A stretch of DNA of 64,000 nucleotides from MFD04580-c1 sp963702995 (GCA_963702995.1 OY969783.1:5270001-5334000), one strand, 5' to 3'; shown: positions 1 through 9,642, counted from the first letter of the stretch. Made by a program: numbers and translations. Notes: a model not told the origin generated them from the sequence alone.

Positions 1-492
1 GACATCCGAAGATGTCGTAAAGGGTTTTCGTTCGGGCGGCACTGTAGTTCTCTCACCAATCGATCCCGTGGCGCAACGCCACACAGTCCGTTTTTCGTGG
101 CGATGTTCTGCCAGAGCACTTCATTCATTCCGAACGCGGGGAGATTCCCCACACCCCTTTGACGGTCAATTCGCACACGCCGGCCGCATGCACAGGCCGA
201 AGCCACAAGTCGATGTGACTGGCCAATGCGACAGGCCGAAGCGGCAAGCCTGCAATAAGGACCGCCTTTGGCGGGCAACTTTTCCGCCGCATCTCATGGC
301 TCTAAGCCTACGCGCCCGTGCTCGCTGTCAAGGAACTACTCCATGAGTACATGGAGCCTCTTCTCCGACGGTTCCTCCTTGACCGCTGCGCTCGGTCGCT
401 CCTGCCCTCCGCCATCGAGGTGCGGCGGGTGAGTGTGGTTGTTCCACACAACCCAATGCACGCAGTTTGTGAAACTCACACGGAGAGGCTTT
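1..492. other. Non-coding leader upstream of the ArdC-like gene
   Basis: I see no convincing gene here; the short open frames have no family resemblance or good ribosome binding site. The stretch contains two copies of an ACAGGCCGAAGC-type motif (around 190 and 230) and GC-rich sequence. It presumably carries the promoter of the ArdC-like gene, but I cannot point to clear -35/-10 boxes. The window starts mid-sequence, so part of it may be the tail of something upstream. Confidence 0.4.
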
Positions 493-1371
493 ATGTCATC
501 GTTCGATCTCTATCAGACCGTCACCGATCAAATCGTCACCATGCTGGAGGCGGGCGTTGTCCCCTGGCGTTCACCGATCCTCGGCCGCTCAAAGGCCGGG
601 CATCCGAAGAACCTCCACACCGGCAAGCAATACCGGGGCGTCAACACGTTCCTGCTCGCGTTCACCGCCTTCGCGAAGGGTTACGGCTCTTCCTACTGGA
701 TGACCTACCGACAGGCGATGGAACGCGGCGGGAATGTCCGCAAGGGTGAGAAGTCTTCAATGGTCGTTTTCTGGAAGCAGTACGAGACCAAGGACAAGCA
801 GACGGGCGACCCTGTCCGCGTGCCCGTGCTCCGCTATTACAACGTGTTCAACGCCGAGCAGATGGAAGGCATCGAGATCCCCGACGCGGTAAAGTTCGAA
901 CCGCTCGACTTCAAACCCATCGAATCGGCCGAGCAGCTCGCAGCCGGTTACCTTGGCGGGCCGGCCGTTGGCCATGACGGCGGCCAGCAGGCGTTCTATC
1001 GTCCGGCAACCGACACCGTCCACATGCCCGACCGCACCCGGTTTGCATCCGTCGAGGAATATTACTCGACGCTGTTTCACGAGCTGTCGCACTCGACCGG
1101 GCATAGCTCGCGGCTTGATCGCAAGCTCGACACCTCGCCCAAACCGTTTGGATCACCCGACTACGGCAAGGAGGAGCTTGTCGCGGAAATGTCCGCGGCG
1201 TTCCTTTGTTCTTACGCCGGCATTCAGCCGACCGTGATCGGCAACCAGGCCGCCTATCTCGCGGGATGGCTCAAGCAGCTCAAGTCGGACAAGAAACTTG
1301 TGGTTTCCGCCGCCGGTCAGGCCCAGCGTTCCGCCGACTGGATTCGCGGTGAACGCGGCGAGACGGAATAA
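493..1371 (+). CDS. ArdC-like antirestriction protein with zincin metallopeptidase domain
   Basis: A 292-aa protein. The N-terminal half (about residues 1-130) has the look of the ArdC ssDNA-binding domain: a YQTVTDQI-type start, an MLEAGVVPWRSP stretch and a W-x2-Y segment. The C-terminal half carries a zincin signature, HELSH at residues 196-200, followed by a further His in STGHSS. ArdC proteins of conjugative plasmids bind single-stranded DNA and protect incoming DNA from restriction. The ATG at 493 is preferred because GGAGAG lies 6 bases upstream; an in-frame start at 433 lacks a site. A hairpin terminator follows. A broken second copy of its C-terminus lies at 61.77 kb. Confidence 0.85.
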   Translation: MSSFDLYQTVTDQIVTMLEAGVVPWRSPILGRSKAGHPKNLHTGKQYRGVNTFLLAFTAFAKGYGSSYWMTYRQAMERGGNVRKGEKSSMVVFWKQYETKDKQTGDPVRVPVLRYYNVFNAEQMEGIEIPDAVKFEPLDFKPIESAEQLAAGYLGGPAVGHDGGQQAFYRPATDTVHMPDRTRFASVEEYYSTLFHELSHSTGHSSRLDRKLDTSPKPFGSPDYGKEELVAEMSAAFLCSYAGIQPTVIGNQAAYLAGWLKQLKSDKKLVVSAAGQAQRSADWIRGERGETE

Positions 1372-1397
1372 GCTTCGCTCAGAATGTCGCCGAATCG

Positions 1398-1430
1398 CTG
1401 CCGCGTCTCTTAAATGACGCGGCAGTTTTC
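1398..1430 (+). terminator. Rho-independent terminator after the ArdC-like gene
   Basis: A 9-bp perfect stem (CTGCCGCGT at 1398-1406 paired with ACGCGGCAG at 1417-1425) with a 10-base loop is followed by TTTTCG. It sits 27 bases after the stop codon and faces the convergent pseudopilin gene. Confidence 0.7.
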
Positions 1431-1536
1431 GTTGCCAGGGCGGCATCGATGGCGGAGGCGTTTTGTTGCGCTCGGCGCGCGGGTAAGACAATCTGCGGAA
1501 AGCATATCGGCCAGTCGCCTTTGCGCAGGCAATTGC

Positions 1537-2409
1537 CTACTGAAACCTGAACGACAAGGCGCAAAGGCCCGCCGTTCCGTTTCCGTTAACCGTAGAGCTC
1601 GTCGCATAGGTAAGCGCGGTCGAGTCATAGCAGGTCGTGGCCGTATAGCCTGAAGCACCTGCCACACCGTTAGACTGGGCAATAGCGCCTGCATTCAGGT
1701 AGTTGACCTGCGTGGTGCCCGTGGTCGGGAAACCATCATCCACCTTTTTGTCGATCGTATAAGCCTGCAATACGCTCATCGCGGGCGTGCCGCTTAGTAC
1801 ACCTGCAGCCACCGAAGTGTCCAACATGCCTACCAGCCCGTAATAGTTGTAACCGGCGGACTCATACACATAGAAATAGTTGGCGCGTCCAAGCTTTGCC
1901 GCCGGGAAGCAGGTGGCAAGCTGAGTTGAGTTAGGGCTTGGGGCGGCAGTCGGCGTGATAAGTGAACCGGTGCCCCCGAATGAGCCTTCGATCAGATTGA
2001 GGTTCATGCCGTTGGCATAACTCATATCCGACCAGAACATGCCGGTTTCACCGCCGCACTGTAGAAAACTGTTTATGCCCGCTTCACCGTCAAGCAGGCC
2101 GTTGCCATCGCCTTGTCCGGGAAGACCGGAACGTGACGTGAAGCCAAAGGTCTGCGCCACGCCGTTATTCATGTCGCCGGGGATCGCACCGTATTTGTCG
2201 CGGAAGGTGTTGACCGCCGTGTTGAACTTTTCCACCTGTGTGATGGTGGCCCGAATTTCGGCCGCCCGGATGAGGTCCTGTCCAACCAGCACGCCGCCAA
2301 CGATAAGGCCGATGATCACGAGCACGATCGAAAGCTCGATAAGGGTAAAGCCCGCGTTCACAGGGGCTCGACGTAGGCGTTGTACTGCGGCGTTCGAAAG
2401 GTCAGGCAT
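1537..2409 (-). CDS. Type II/IV pseudopilin-like protein (prepilin-type N-terminal methylation domain)
   Basis: About 290 aa. After a short basic leader comes the prepilin peptidase motif G|FTLIELS followed by a 20-residue hydrophobic helix (IVLVIIGLIVGGVLVGQ), the hallmark of type IV pilins and type II secretion pseudopilins. The leader Gly is cleaved and the new Phe methylated in known family members. The rest is a secreted globular domain ending in LSFRFQ. The start is uncertain: ATG at 2409 gives a leader of normal length, 2430 is also possible, and longer starts are unlikely. It is paralogous to the protein at 12.56-13.49 kb, sharing a FWSDMSYANGMNLNLIEGS block. No secretion ATPase, PilC-like protein, secretin or prepilin peptidase is present in the window, so it must use chromosomal machinery or serve another surface role. 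Confidence 0.8.
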   Translation of the reverse strand: MPDLSNAAVQRLRRAPVNAGFTLIELSIVLVIIGLIVGGVLVGQDLIRAAEIRATITQVEKFNTAVNTFRDKYGAIPGDMNNGVAQTFGFTSRSGLPGQGDGNGLLDGEAGINSFLQCGGETGMFWSDMSYANGMNLNLIEGSFGGTGSLITPTAAPSPNSTQLATCFPAAKLGRANYFYVYESAGYNYYGLVGMLDTSVAAGVLSGTPAMSVLQAYTIDKKVDDGFPTTGTTQVNYLNAGAIAQSNGVAGASGYTATTCYDSTALTYATSSTVNGNGTAGLCALSFRFQ

Positions 2410-2666
2410 CCTCGATCCATAGCATTTCATCGTTCTGATGACAACGGCTTTGTCGATCTTCAATCGTTTGAAAAACGGGCGCTCCAGCAATTCCACAGCG
2501 GGTTGCGCCGGCACGATGATCCAGCTCGATGTTGTAGATCGTCATGAGCCCTCTGGCCCTGGCGGTCCGGCGGCTGGATCGCCGCGAGCATGATTAAGCC
2601 GCTGATCTACTTCCCCTATTGCACACACCGCTATCGCAGCCAGTGCTTTTTGCTCAGCGTTTACGA

Positions 2667-2742
2667 TTTTTCAACCATTGCGTGACATACTGGCCACACC
2701 GCCCGCCGAAGGCAGGCGACTCAATTCAGCAGGGGGACATTT
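2667..2742 (+). repeat. Duplicated upstream region, copy 1 (with 9643-9717)
   Basis: The sequence from about 2667 to the ATG at 2743 is closely similar to 9643-9717. Both contain TTTTCAACCATT, a CGTGACATACT block and an AGGCGA segment before the start codon. Each copy lies directly upstream of a gene starting MPRKKR. It probably holds the shared promoter and ribosome binding site. Confidence 0.7.
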
Positions 2743-3201
2743 ATGCCGCGCAAGAAACGACAATCGAACGCCGCCGCCATCGTCGAGGCGGCCCAGGCCG
2801 ACACCGGCGCCAGTGCTACGGCGATCGCCGAACCGGAAAGCAAGGAGTCGACGGCGCCGATGACGCGTCCGGAGTACATCGACGGACCGCCGGTGAGCGA
2901 AAACGGCGACATCATCGCTCCGCGCAATCCGGAGGCGAAGAACTGGGGCGATCCGTACAAGGCGATCTTCACGAGCACGCAAAAGGGCTTCGAGATGGGC
3001 GAAAACCGCCGCTTCAAGCAGCGGGTGTTCAAATTCAAGGAAAAGCCCGACGAGCAGGTGATCGCGGCGCTCAAGGAAAACGGCTTCACCTATCGCGCCA
3101 GCGAAAAGGCATGGACCATCCAGGCCAATCCGGATACGCGGAGGTTATCGGAGGAACTGGCCCACGAATTCGCCGGCCAGGCCCAAGGCATGGGCCGCTG
3201 A
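2743..3201 (+). CDS. Hypothetical accessory protein with 'KP-x-LKxxGF-x-W' C-terminal motif
   Basis: A 152-aa hydrophilic protein. Residues 1-60 are low-complexity, Ala- and charge-rich, starting MPRKKR. The C-terminal part (FKEKPDEQVIAALKENGFTY...W) has the spacing of a short module seen in large plasmid-encoded DNA-processing proteins (LPD-type), in which a conserved LKxxGF is followed by an aromatic Trp about 10 residues later. The function is unknown. It sits 1 base before the next gene, so the two are surely co-transcribed. AGGGGGA lies upstream of the ATG. A shrunken relative of the pair exists at 9718-9933. Confidence 0.65.
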   Translation: MPRKKRQSNAAAIVEAAQADTGASATAIAEPESKESTAPMTRPEYIDGPPVSENGDIIAPRNPEAKNWGDPYKAIFTSTQKGFEMGENRRFKQRVFKFKEKPDEQVIAALKENGFTYRASEKAWTIQANPDTRRLSEELAHEFAGQAQGMGR

Positions 3202-3202
3202 T

Positions 3203-3472
3203 ATGGAGTCGGTTAAATTCTTTAAGCGGTTCACCGACAGCCAGGAGATCGGCCGCGACATCACCGACACTCAGCTCACCGTCTTCTACGACAACGGCAA
3301 GGACGTCGGCCAGTGGCGCCAAGACCGCTCGACCACGGTGGGGATGGGCTCCATCCTCGCCGCCGATGATGCGGAAATGGCGCGGTACTGGTTCACCCGA
3401 TTGACACCGGCTAGCCGCGCTCAGGCCCGGCAGACGCCGCTGTCGGGAGTGCCTACCGAGTATCGACGATGA
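3203..3472 (+). CDS. Hypothetical protein, partner of the preceding gene
   Basis: An 89-aa protein of unknown function with no transmembrane segment. It starts 1 base after the stop of the upstream gene. Its C-terminal half (VGMGSILAADDAEMARYWFTRLTPASRAQARQTPL region) is nearly repeated at 9810-9933, fused there to the N-terminus of the upstream gene's relative. That conservation shows the frame is genuinely coding. Confidence 0.6.
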   Translation: MESVKFFKRFTDSQEIGRDITDTQLTVFYDNGKDVGQWRQDRSTTVGMGSILAADDAEMARYWFTRLTPASRAQARQTPLSGVPTEYRR

Positions 3473-3605
3473 GGCGCCGTGATCCCGGCATCATTTCAGG
3501 ATGTTGCATGGCCGACGCCATGCTCGACGTCCGGGGCGATGAGCGAACTTCAGAAAAGCACCGGGCGGCGGTCGGGTTCCACCATCCAATGAACCCATGA
3601 CCTTA

Positions 3606-3956
3606 TCAACCACCTGGCATCGCCATATGACTCAACAATATTATCCACAGACCGAACGCGCCGGCAATCACTGCGAGAGCGACACCAATGCCTGCGATCC
3701 AGCGCCAATTTGATCGACATCCGCCGACGCACCTAAACGCAAATCCCAGCACGATTGCAGAAAGCGACGGAACTATGACGACCGCAGCGACACCGACTCC
3801 AAACAGCAACTCAATTGCCGAATACATGATTGCAAATGTTCCGGCAACAATGGTTCCAGATGCAATTAACATATGAGATCTCGATTTCTGATCGACCATG
3901 CCGCTACAGTATGTCGCGACTGTTGTGTATGCAATCGGAATCGGAACGGCGGACAT
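3606..3956 (-). CDS. Small multi-spanning membrane protein
   Basis: 116 aa from the ATG at 3956. It has about three hydrophobic stretches (roughly residues 30-52, 56-72 and 86-108) separated by a short Cys/Arg-containing loop. It begins 4 bases after the stop codon of the C-terminal part of the interrupted hydrolase gene on the same strand, so it was probably the second gene of that operon and may have lost its promoter connection when the IS inserted. I recognise no family. An upstream start at 4073 would overlap the hydrolase gene and is less likely. Confidence 0.5.
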   Translation of the reverse strand: MSAVPIPIAYTTVATYCSGMVDQKSRSHMLIASGTIVAGTFAIMYSAIELLFGVGVAAVVIVPSLSAIVLGFAFRCVGGCRSNWRWIAGIGVALAVIAGAFGLWIILLSHMAMPGG

Positions 3957-3960
3957 CGGA

Positions 3961-4352
3961 TCACGAGAGCGATAACCCTTTGTCCACAATATGCGCCTCG
4001 TAAAATAGCGGCACCTCGGAGTGTCCGATCGGACCGATTTTGGTTCCCAGATGGGGGATCGGAGTCGCATCATTCAAATTTGACAGCACATGCCAAACAA
4101 TCGATGCGCTACTCTGGTCGATGATTCCGTTCGTCGGCCCCTCTCCCCACAGATTCATCGCGTATTCACCCAATGAAGAAGACGGGAAGGTATTAAACGG
4201 TGAATGCTGATAATACACCTCGACATAGCTGACATTTGACGGAATCACGATCTGCGGATCGGCGGCGACTTCTTCAAACTCAAGATACTGATCGACTAAT
4301 AGATTTGTCTTCGGCGAAGCGCTGAACAGTCCTTGAACAAGCGTGATTTTCG
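3961..4352 (-). pseudogene. C-terminal fragment of IS-interrupted secreted hydrolase
   Basis: Reading leftwards from the IS edge, an open frame of about 130 codons runs to a stop at 3961. It has no ATG at its beginning and continues unbroken up to the IS1380-like element. Its residues (a DQYLEFEEVAAD stretch, then GEYAMNLWGEGPTN and WHVLSNLND) resemble the C-terminal part of a secreted hydrolase. Its strand and position match the N-terminal fragment at 6152-7578 on the other side of the IS. A GTG at 4248 exists but I do not think this part is expressed alone. Joining the two halves would give a protein of about 600 aa. Confidence 0.7.
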
Positions 4353-6151
4353 CCCCCGGGTCCGGCCCTGCGCAAAAAAAGACTCGAAACGCCCGCGTTT
4401 TCGTATAATCAGAGAGTTACCAGGCTTTCTGACACGTAGACGCAAGGAGGCGTTTCGAGTGAACAACAGTACACGCAAAAAGTTGGACCGACGCAAGCGG
4501 AGAATCGCGAAGCGACTGCGGCCACGCAGCTTCTCGGCACGAGCCAAGCCGATGTTCGCGGCCGCCAACGTCCACTACGACGTGGCCGGCCGCACCCGCG
4601 CCATCGGCCACGGCGGCATCGGGTCGATCCACCTGCTCGCTCGCAAGGTCGGGCTGATCGACGCGATCGATCGCGACGTGCGACTGCTCAAGGTTCACCT
4701 GCCCTATCACGAGTCGGACCACGTCCTGAACATCGCCTACAACGTGCTGTGCGGCGGCGACTGCCTGCAAGACCTGGAGCTGCTCCGCAACGACGAAGGG
4801 CATCTGGACGCGCTGGGGGCCGGCCGCATCCCCGACCCGACGACGGCCGGCGACTTCTGCCGGCGGTTCGAGTCGGCGGAACAGGTCAACGCCTTGCAGG
4901 AGGCGATCAACTCCGCTCGCGTCGGCGTCTGGAAGGAGCAGGACGCGTCGTTCTTCGACGTGGCGACGATCGACGCCGATGGCACGTTGGCGCCCACCGA
5001 CGGCGAGTGCAAGGTCGGCATGGACATCAGCTACAACGGCGTCTGGGGCTACCACGCGGCGGTGGTGTCGCTGGCCAACACCAAGGAGCCGCTCTACCTG
5101 CTCAACCGCCCGGGCAACCGCCCCAGCCACGAGGACGTGGCCGCCTACCTGGACAAGGCCATCGCCCTGACGCTGGGGGCGGGGTTCAAGGCGGTGCGGA
5201 TGCGGGGGGACACGGACTTCAGCCAGACCGCCCACCTGGACCGCTGGGACACGTTGGGGAACGTCACGTTCCTGTTCGGGCTGGACGCCCACCCGAACCT
5301 CAAGCTCAAGGCCGAAGCGATGGCGGAGCAGTGTTGGTCCGAACTGAATCGCCCGGCCCGCTACGAGGTGGCCACGGCGGAGCGGGCCAAGCCCGAGAAC
5401 ATTAAGGAGCAGGTCGTCGCCGAGCGGGGCTTCCAGAACCTGCGCCTGGCGGCCGAGCACGTGGCGGAGATCGACTACCAACCGGTCAAGTGCCACAAGG
5501 CCTACCGGCTGATCATCTGCCGCAAGACCCTCGACGTGGAGATGCACCAGAGAAAGCTCTGGCAGGAATACCGCTACTTCTTCTTCATCACCAACGACCG
5601 TGCCACGCCGGCAAGGGAACTGGCGCTGGAGGCCAACCAACGCTGCGACCAGGAGAACCTGATCGAGCAGCTGAAGAACGGGGTTCACGCGATGAAGCTG
5701 CCCAGCGCCGACCTGGTGAGCAACTGGGCGTACATGGTGATGGCGAGCCTGGCCTGGAGCCTCAAGGCATGGTGGGGCCTGATGCTCCCGCAGGCCCGGG
5801 GGCGTGGCCGCCAGGCCCGCGAGCGGCAGAGGCACGACGTGGTGCGGATGGAGTTCAAGCGGTTCGTGAACGCGGTGGTGAGGCTGCCCTGCCAGATCCT
5901 CCGTAGCGGGCGGCGGCTGATCTACCGGTTGCTGTCGTACAGCCCATGGCAGGAGCCGCTATTGGCTGGCGTGGCCGCGTGGCGTACCCGGGCACAACGT
6001 TGACGAGGCGAGAAGTTGATGCCGGGGTCAGGATGCCCCGGTTCGGCGAGGCCTTGTGGACGAGGCGACACGATGCACAACGACATGTCGGACGCGGCCG
6101 GGGGCGAAGCGGCGTCGCGCCCCCAACGCGGGCGGTTTGGCACCGCGGGGG
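4353..6151 (+). mobile_element. IS1380-like insertion sequence
   Basis: About 1.8 kb, a normal length for the family, with one transposase gene. Both edges were placed where the hydrolase reading frame is lost on each side. The ends show inverted CCCCCG...: CCCCCGGGTCCGGCC on the left and, on the complementary strand at the right, CCCCCGCGGTGCC. Beyond the first six bases the match is imperfect. No clear target duplication is visible (flanks TTCG and ATAC), so the exact ends could be off by several bases. Confidence 0.75.
4459..6003 (+). CDS. IS1380-family transposase
   Basis: 514 aa from the GTG at 4459, which has AGGAGG 8 bases upstream. DDE-type features fit the IS1380 group: the first Asp in a TIDADGT strand, the second in RGDTDFS, and a C-terminal NQRCDQENLIEQLKNG block supplying the catalytic Glu. 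A Trp-rich helix (WAYMVMASLAWSLKAWW) follows, typical of the family. It catalyses cut-and-paste transposition of the element. The frame is intact, so the element may still be mobile. A long antisense frame (4417-5835) is a GC-skew shadow. Confidence 0.88.
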   Translation: MNNSTRKKLDRRKRRIAKRLRPRSFSARAKPMFAAANVHYDVAGRTRAIGHGGIGSIHLLARKVGLIDAIDRDVRLLKVHLPYHESDHVLNIAYNVLCGGDCLQDLELLRNDEGHLDALGAGRIPDPTTAGDFCRRFESAEQVNALQEAINSARVGVWKEQDASFFDVATIDADGTLAPTDGECKVGMDISYNGVWGYHAAVVSLANTKEPLYLLNRPGNRPSHEDVAAYLDKAIALTLGAGFKAVRMRGDTDFSQTAHLDRWDTLGNVTFLFGLDAHPNLKLKAEAMAEQCWSELNRPARYEVATAERAKPENIKEQVVAERGFQNLRLAAEHVAEIDYQPVKCHKAYRLIICRKTLDVEMHQRKLWQEYRYFFFITNDRATPARELALEANQRCDQENLIEQLKNGVHAMKLPSADLVSNWAYMVMASLAWSLKAWWGLMLPQARGRGRQARERQRHDVVRMEFKRFVNAVVRLPCQILRSGRRLIYRLLSYSPWQEPLLAGVAAWRTRAQR

Positions 6152-7578
6152 ATACGCTTGTTTAAGGACAGTGCCAGTGTTGCTTTGTTTGCCGGATGGG
6201 GATCGAGCAGCGTTTCTCGAATATAACTGCCCTCAAGGGTGGCGTCTTTTATACCGTGTAAATCAAGAATGGCTTGGTTCACGACGACTGCGCCGCGACT
6301 ATGACCGATGAAGTGCATATCAACAACGTCACCTTCGTGGGCGGCCGCCAATTTGTGTGCCTCTGTCACTACTTGCGCGAAAAGCGTATTTCCGGCCGCG
6401 ATCGCCATACCTGGCGCTTTAACATTGCTCGTCAACACCCAGTTGAAAGGGATCACTGCGTTGTAGTTCGCTTTTAAGGCATTGCCACGCAAATCGTTCG
6501 CCATATTATCTTCCCAATACGGCACTGATGTGATCAGGTCTCCCAATGGGATGTACCCGTGTGACACGACGCCGAGAACGAGTTTTTGAAAGTACGCCGT
6601 GTTAGACGACCCTGGCGCTTCCGCGAGTTTCCCGTCTTGATTGGCAGCCACGATGATGTATTCCATCCGGATATCTGGGGGGAGACTCGTCCCCGAAATG
6701 AGTGCGGCCGAGTGAACGCCAACGGTCAGATCTGAGGGTCCAAGCGTCGTGGACCCCAGGTAAACATGCGTTCCAGTGCTCAGAGAGTCCGTGCTTGAGC
6801 GATACACGTCAAACCTCAGTTGCTGTGTGATGCTCTTTCCGGAGACAGAATAATTCACGGTCACGCTCTTGGCATTCACGGTCGTAGCTTTTATCAACTG
6901 AACCAAGGGCAGTGTCAGGGGCGGAGTAATTGTCACCCGATATGCTATGTTTTCGTACGCGGGACTCGTCCCGGGGACCGTGGCGGTTTCGAGAACGTAA
7001 TAGCTTCCGGGCGCGGTGCCTTCTGGAATCGTCGCCTTCATGTTCCATAGGAAAAAGTGATAGGACAAGATGTTTATACTGCTTGAGCCCGTGCCGATCA
7101 GAACTTCTCCTTTTGGCGTTTCAAGATACATGTGGGCAGTCACGCTGCCCGTCACGGTTCTGTTGGTCGGTCCGCCGAGCAGCTCGTACCCGGCTTGGAG
7201 TCCAAAGGTTCCGCCAGCGGCAGCTTGGAAGATAGAGCCAAATGAATAGCTCGACGTGCTCGGCGCAGTCCCTTTCGGCTGGCTGTATTTCGATTCCGCA
7301 GGATGATTCAGCCAGCGATGCGGACCGGCTCTGTCGAAGCCCGCCAACCCGAGCCCGCGCTGAATGACGGGGGTCGAAAGAAGCGACATACCGCTATGTT
7401 CCGCAAGTAAGGACATGTTTGATGCGCACCCGCTGTCGTTCAGGGCGTCATTCCGAATGTTGCTTACACTTGCAGACAGCAACGTCCGAGCCTCGAGCGG
7501 TTCAATATATATGCGTGCGGGTCGAGAAATCCGATGCTTCTGATAGAAGGTCGCGACAATGTTCCGAATGGCACGCAA
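6152..7578 (-). pseudogene. N-terminal fragment of planctomycete secreted alpha/beta-hydrolase (lipase-like), interrupted by IS
   Basis: About 475 codons before the IS edge. The N-terminus has basic residues and an IEPLEARTLLSA motif, the LEPRxLLS-type signal found on exported planctomycete proteins. Residues about 60-370 look like beta-sandwich repeats (Ser/Thr/Gly/Pro-rich). The C-terminal part has DMHFIGHSRGA with the nucleophile-elbow GxSxG Ser near residue 427, pointing to a lipase/esterase fold. After SLNKR the frame runs into the IS; the missing end lies at 3961-4352. The active-site Asp/His would be split from the Ser, so the product is unlikely to work. Confidence 0.75.
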
Positions 7579-7818
7579 GTGTGCTCCTTTGTAGATCGAT
7601 CGTCGTCGGAATTGGCCCCCAGTGAAGCACGCCCAATCGCTCGGTATGTGATCGGCACCCGCCGCCGGTCAGGCCCGATGTTCCGCCGACTGGACTTGCG
7701 GGTAGTGCGACACAAACCCGTAGAGAGGGCCAGAGTGACATCGTCACCCCACCATCGACGCCGGCGGACCTCGCCAGCGTTTCTTTGGACCTTCGTTGCG
7801 CGTTACATCTTTCCAACC

Positions 7819-8919
7819 TCACGGCTGCCGCTCGTAACCGGGCTTATGATCGAGGCCTAACTCCCGGTCCTCATCGTCGGTGGTCAGACCCGCGCCCCAT
7901 TTGGCGCGAAGTGCGCCGTTGCGGCGTGCCCAAGTCTCGGTCTCGTCGTCGTGAGCCGAAGCAGTACCGTCACTGGCATTACCAATCGCTGTGAGCAAGT
8001 CACCCAGCATCATCATCTGCAGGTTCCTTTGTGCAAGCTCATACCCGCTGCTGGCACTTTTGCGGACCCATTGAACGCCTAGCTCCTTATTCATCTTGGT
8101 CCCATCACCGTCGATGTAGGTGAGGCCGAGGTTCAGCATGGCTTCGGGCGATCCGCCCTGCGCCGCCGCGTAATACCAGCGGTGGGCCAGACGATGATCT
8201 TCCCGAACGCCCCAGCCGTTGGCGTAGATTAGCCCCAAATTGTACATCGATCCAGGATCGCCGGCCGCAGCCGCCTTGGCGAACCAGACCATTGCGTTCT
8301 TGTAATCCGGCACGTTCTGACGGGTATAAAGCACGCCGAGTTCACGCATCGAATCGGGCAAGCCGGCATCGGCCGCCTTGCGATACCACCGCATCGCTTC
8401 GACGGGATCTCGAGCTACCCGTTCACCCGTCGCGTAAAGACCACCAAGCGTGTGCATGGCGATGGCATCGCCCGCGTCCGCGGCGTTGCGCCAAATGTCC
8501 AGGAGCGGCGCCCGCGCTACGGTCACATTGATCGATTCTTTGTCGTGGATCACAACGACCTTGAGCTGCTCCCCCACGGCACCCGAGAGTCGGCTCGTAG
8601 CGTCGGCCAGCTTTCCCACCGTGGAGGCGGCGAACTTTTCGAGTTCCGTCATCGGGTGGGCCGCATCGGCCTGGGCGGGCTCGATGAACTCAATGATGTC
8701 GCCTTCCTTGATACCGGCAACGTCGCTCGGACTCTTGCGCATGACGTGCACGACCACAACGCCGTCTTTCGTCTGCACCATGACGACCCCGACGCCGCCT
8801 TGTGCCGAAGCGGCTGGCCCCGCCGCATGCGCTGAAGTGGGAAGCAGTTCGAGAACCAGATAAACCGCGATGAGCGCACACCTGGGAAAGCCGAGGAACT
8901 GGTCGCACGAAGCACGCAT
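7819..8919 (-). CDS. Exported PDZ-Sel1 repeat protein
   Basis: 366 aa. Residues 1-32 form a signal peptide (hydrophobic core CALIAVYLVLELL, Ala-rich cleavage region AHAAG). Residues about 40-130 form a PDZ-like domain (VVVVHVMRKSPSDVAGIKEGDIIEFI, the usual GLxxGDxI pattern). Residues about 140-300 contain at least four Sel1/TPR-like repeats (AMHTLGGLYATG, SMRELGVLYTR, SMYNLGLIYANG, AMLNLGLTYIDG). Sel1 repeats mediate protein-protein contacts. It lies about 106 bases downstream of the LuxR-type regulator on the same strand. A smaller Sel1 protein is at 12.0 kb. Confidence 0.8.
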   Translation of the reverse strand: MRASCDQFLGFPRCALIAVYLVLELLPTSAHAAGPAASAQGGVGVVMVQTKDGVVVVHVMRKSPSDVAGIKEGDIIEFIEPAQADAAHPMTELEKFAASTVGKLADATSRLSGAVGEQLKVVVIHDKESINVTVARAPLLDIWRNAADAGDAIAMHTLGGLYATGERVARDPVEAMRWYRKAADAGLPDSMRELGVLYTRQNVPDYKNAMVWFAKAAAAGDPGSMYNLGLIYANGWGVREDHRLAHRWYYAAAQGGSPEAMLNLGLTYIDGDGTKMNKELGVQWVRKSASSGYELAQRNLQMMMLGDLLTAIGNASDGTASAHDDETETWARRNGALRAKWGAGLTTDDEDRELGLDHKPGYERQP

Positions 8920-9025
8920 TACGTCTCCTTTGTTGAGGGAGAGACCAGGTTAATCGAATTTGGTGGCACGCGTAGAGATGGTCCGGGATGACGGATCGAT
9001 CGCTGTCATCATGAAAGACCACAGG

Positions 9026-9337
9026 CTACGACCGACGCTCTTCAAGGCACTCGGCTAGCAGCTTCAGCACGAGAGCCAATCGGTCGGTGACCCCGAGGCG
9101 GTGATAGACCCGCTCAAGGTACGTGCGCACTGTCGGAACTTTCAGGCCCATCTCGGCCGCGATTTCCTTGTCGCAACGGTTGAGCAAAATCAGCTCGACG
9201 ATTCGAGTTTGCTGCGGCGACAAGGCCATTCGTGACACGAGCCGCCGCCATTGGGCGGGAGGAATTGGGAGTTTGCCCGCGGTCAGCATCGGCCGTGCCC
9301 CAATAAAAAGAGCGTCGAACCCGAGCCGCTCAGACAA
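9026..9337 (-). CDS. LuxR/GerE-type HTH transcriptional regulator (short)
   Basis: 103 aa. The C-terminal half has the LuxR-type helix-turn-helix: LSPQQTRIVELILLNRCDKEIAAEMGLKVPTVRTYLERVYHRLGVTDR, ending in a dimerisation-like helix. No receiver domain is present, so this is a stand-alone GerE-like regulator or a truncated response regulator. It precedes the Sel1/PDZ gene on the same strand. Targets are unknown. Confidence 0.8.
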   Translation of the reverse strand: MSERLGFDALFIGARPMLTAGKLPIPPAQWRRLVSRMALSPQQTRIVELILLNRCDKEIAAEMGLKVPTVRTYLERVYHRLGVTDRLALVLKLLAECLEERRS

Positions 9338-9642
9338 GGCCCGCCAAGGCCTACGAAGAACGTGCCCAGGCCGACGCCCCTTGCGGGGCGCGGCTCAAGG
9401 CACTGCCTCTTCGTTTCAAACTTGGCGGTTTAGTCTGAAGCAGCGTCTTGACGCTCGCGCGTCAATTTAAGTTGTCGTCCGGTTGGCTGGTGCCAGCCGA
9501 GCCACAGCATCGTACCCGATCGCGCCCATCCGGTGCCAGATCAGGGTCGTGGTGGTGGACGGTGATGGACGGAAGGGAGAGAAGGCGTGGCCAATCAAGG
9601 GGCTTTTCGAACAAGCCGGAGATTCGCGGACGGGTTTACTAA

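Noticed and set aside
4417..5835. A 472-codon open frame antisense to the IS1380-like transposase
   Set aside because: Composition is Arg/Val/Leu-heavy as expected from the complement of a GC-rich gene; no domain or ribosome binding site.
4343..6160. Target-site duplication of the IS1380-like element
   Set aside because: Flanks TTCG and ATAC do not match; no consistent duplication could be placed.
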